Below, one piece after another: positions 14,031 to 15,638 of a DNA stretch of 15,638 bases. The position numbers were made by a program, and so were the translations under genes. The notes under the pieces were generated by a model that saw nothing but the letters and a program-made list of their open reading frames with translations, was not told the origin of the DNA and ran no database searches. Within the stretch, counting starts at the first letter, position 1. The number at the start of each line of letters is the position of its first letter. This stretch comes from SZUA-430 sp036840015 (lineage in GTDB: Bacteria; Pseudomonadota; Alphaproteobacteria; Micropepsales; Micropepsaceae), in contig DAISVV010000047.1 in assembly GCA_036840015.1 (NCBI GenBank), positions 1 to 15,638 on the forward strand, read 5' to 3'.

Positions 14031-15638
14031 ATGATACGGGTCACAGAGTTGAGGCTTCCCCTTGGGCATGAGGATGCCGCGTTGCGGCAGGCCCTGGTGC
14101 GCCGGCTGGGGATCGCCGAGCGGGACCTGACTGGCTTTACCATCTTCAGGCGCGCGGTTGATGCGCGGCGGCCAAAGGCCATCGAGTTCATCTACACGGT
14201 CGATGCCAAGGTCGCCAACGAGGCCGAGGTGCTGCGGCGCCTGAAGCGTGACCGCCATGCGGGCGTGTCGCCCGACACGAGCTATCGCCATGTGCGGCAG
14301 CTGGCGGCGCCGCCCGCCAGGCGACCCGTCGTGATCGGTGCGGGGCCCTGCGGATACTTTGCGGCCCTGATCCTCGCCGAGATGGGCTTCCGTCCGCTCG
14401 TCCTGGAGCGGGGGAAGATCGTGCGCGAGCGCACGAAAGACACGTTCGGCTTCTGGCGCAAGCGCGAGCTCAATCCGGAGTCCAACGCACAGTTTGGTGA
14501 GGGTGGTGCCGGGACCTTTTCGGATGGCAAGCTCTACAGCCAGGTCAAGGATCCCCGTTTCCTGGGGCGCAAGGTGCTGACGGAGTTCGTTGCCGCGGGT
14601 GCGCCTCCGGAGATCCTGTATGTGTCGAAGCCCCACGTAGGCACCTTCCGTCTCGTATCGATGGTCGAGGCCCTGCGGGAAAAAATCCTGGCGCTGGGTG
14701 GCGAATTCCGCTTCGAGACCCGCGTGGAGAAGCTCATCGTGGGAAAGGATCCCACCGGTGAGCGGCGTGTCGAGGGCGTGCTGCTGATGAATGGCGAGGT
14801 CATCGAGGCTGACCAGGTCGTACTCGCCGTCGGCCACAGTGCGCGCGATACGTTCCACATGCTGCACGAGCAGGGCGTGTACATCGAGGCCAAGCCCTTC
14901 TCGATCGGTTGCCGGATCGAGCATCCGCAGTCGGTCATCGACCGGGCACGACTGGGGCCGCATGCGGGCAACAAGCTGCTTGGTGCAGCCGACTACAAGA
15001 TCGTGCACCACGGGTCGAATGGGCGGTCGGTCTACAGTTTCTGCATGTGCCCCGGCGGTACCGTGGTTGCGACGGCGTCCGAACCGGGGCGCGTGGTGAC
15101 GAATGGCATGAGCCAGTATTCGCGCGCCGAGCGCAACGCAAATGCCGGCATCGTCGTCGGCATTTCGCCGGCCGACTATCCCGGGCATCCGCTGGCCGGG
15201 ATTGATTTCCAGCGGCAGTGGGAGGCCATGGCCTTTGCCGCTGGCGGCGGGGATTATTCGGCGCCGGGCCAGCTCGTGGGTGACTTCATTGCAGGCAAGG
15301 GGTCAACGGCGCTGGGCTCGGTTGTTCCGTCCTACAAGCCCGGGGTGACGCCGACGGATCTTGCGCTGTGCCTGCCCGATTATGCCATCGCGGCGATGCG
15401 CGAGGCGCTGCCGGCCTTTGGGCGGCAGATCCGTGGCTTCGACATGCATGATGCCGTCATGACCGGTGTCGAGACGCGCACCTCGTCACCAATATCGATC
15501 CGCCGGGGCGAGGACTTCCAGAGCATCAATACGCGCGGCCTCTATCCTGCGGGCGAGGGTGCGGGCTATGCGGGCGGCATCCTGTCGGCCGGGATCGATG
15601 GCATCAAGGTGGCTGAGGCTGTGGCGCAGCAATGCGTG
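14031..15638 (+). CDS. FAD-dependent dehydrogenase (COG2509-type), 3' end outside window
   Basis: Flavoprotein with 536 codons in the window and no stop before the edge; the family is about this long, so little is missing. Residues 1-90 form the small basic N-terminal domain of this group (VTELRLPLGHEDAALRQALVRRLG). The FAD-binding Rossmann motif is VVIGAGPCGYFAAL, with Gly103, Gly105 and Gly108, followed by LVLERG. Family-typical FGEGGAGTFSDGKLYS is at 155-170. The C-terminal flavin loop is GLYPAGEGAGYAGGILSAGIDG. Its reaction is not known for the family; it resembles geranylgeranyl-reductase and aminoacetone-oxidase type flavoproteins in fold only. The ATG at 14031 has no clear ribosome site, but it starts where homology begins. 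The open frame on the opposite strand across this gene is a shadow. Confidence 0.9.
   Translation, partial: MIRVTELRLPLGHEDAALRQALVRRLGIAERDLTGFTIFRRAVDARRPKAIEFIYTVDAKVANEAEVLRRLKRDRHAGVSPDTSYRHVRQLAAPPARRPVVIGAGPCGYFAALILAEMGFRPLVLERGKIVRERTKDTFGFWRKRELNPESNAQFGEGGAGTFSDGKLYSQVKDPRFLGRKVLTEFVAAGAPPEILYVSKPHVGTFRLVSMVEALREKILALGGEFRFETRVEKLIVGKDPTGERRVEGVLLMNGEVIEADQVVLAVGHSARDTFHMLHEQGVYIEAKPFSIGCRIEHPQSVIDRARLGPHAGNKLLGAADYKIVHHGSNGRSVYSFCMCPGGTVVATASEPGRVVTNGMSQYSRAERNANAGIVVGISPADYPGHPLAGIDFQRQWEAMAFAAGGGDYSAPGQLVGDFIAGKGSTALGSVVPSYKPGVTPTDLALCLPDYAIAAMREALPAFGRQIRGFDMHDAVMTGVETRTSSPISIRRGEDFQSINTRGLYPAGEGAGYAGGILSAGIDGIKVAEAVAQQCV

Noticed and set aside
13674..15188. 504-codon open frame on the minus strand across the FAD dehydrogenase
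   Set aside because: Its upstream part is antisense to the clear flavoprotein. Only its last 69 codons (from ATG 13883, with AGGAGG) look like a gene.

Overview
This is a GC-rich bacterial chromosome segment, most likely from an alphaproteobacterium. I infer this from the overall gene styles: a Uup-type ABC-F protein, an orphan ParA followed by a ribbon-helix-helix partner, a Tat-type lipoprotein signal on an M13 peptidase, and a COG2509-type flavoprotein. No tRNA, rRNA, CRISPR array, insertion sequence or phage gene is visible. Thirteen protein genes are complete within the window as read here, and one more runs off the right edge.

Layout. (1) Positions 1-1651, minus strand: a Uup-like ABC-F ATPase whose frame is closed by a TAG inside what looks like its C-terminal domain; the bases after the stop still encode Uup-like sequence. 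(2) 1854-4738, plus strand: a lysoplasmalogenase-type (YhhN) membrane protein, then an M13 (neprilysin-like) zinc metallopeptidase lipoprotein. (3) 4761-7766, minus strand: a membrane-anchored sulfatase and, upstream of it, an OmpA-type porin/peptidoglycan-binding protein, separated by a clear Rho-independent terminator. (4) 7767-8742: a small-gene region with a 77-residue hypothetical protein (minus) and a 66-residue small membrane protein (plus). (5) 8775-11763, plus strand: an AceE-like thiamine-diphosphate E1 enzyme that lacks the N-terminal E2-docking region, followed 28 bp later by a lipoprotein Cu/Zn superoxide dismutase. (6) 11895-13138, plus strand: a tightly coupled ParA ATPase and ribbon-helix-helix protein pair. 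(7) 13333-13883: two small membrane proteins that converge and overlap through a shared palindromic stop region. (8) 14031 to the right edge, plus strand: an FAD-dependent dehydrogenase of the COG2509 type.

The genes do not form one pathway. Several serve the envelope: M13 lipoprotein peptidase, sulfatase, OmpA, SodC, lysoplasmalogenase and three small membrane proteins. The most system-like unit is the ParA/ribbon-helix-helix pair, which resembles a minimal positioning or partition module. The most unusual single observations are the amber stop inside Uup, the E2-docking-less AceE homologue with no E2/E3 genes beside it, and the palindromic 10 bp that supplies the last two sense codons and the stop codon of two opposing genes.
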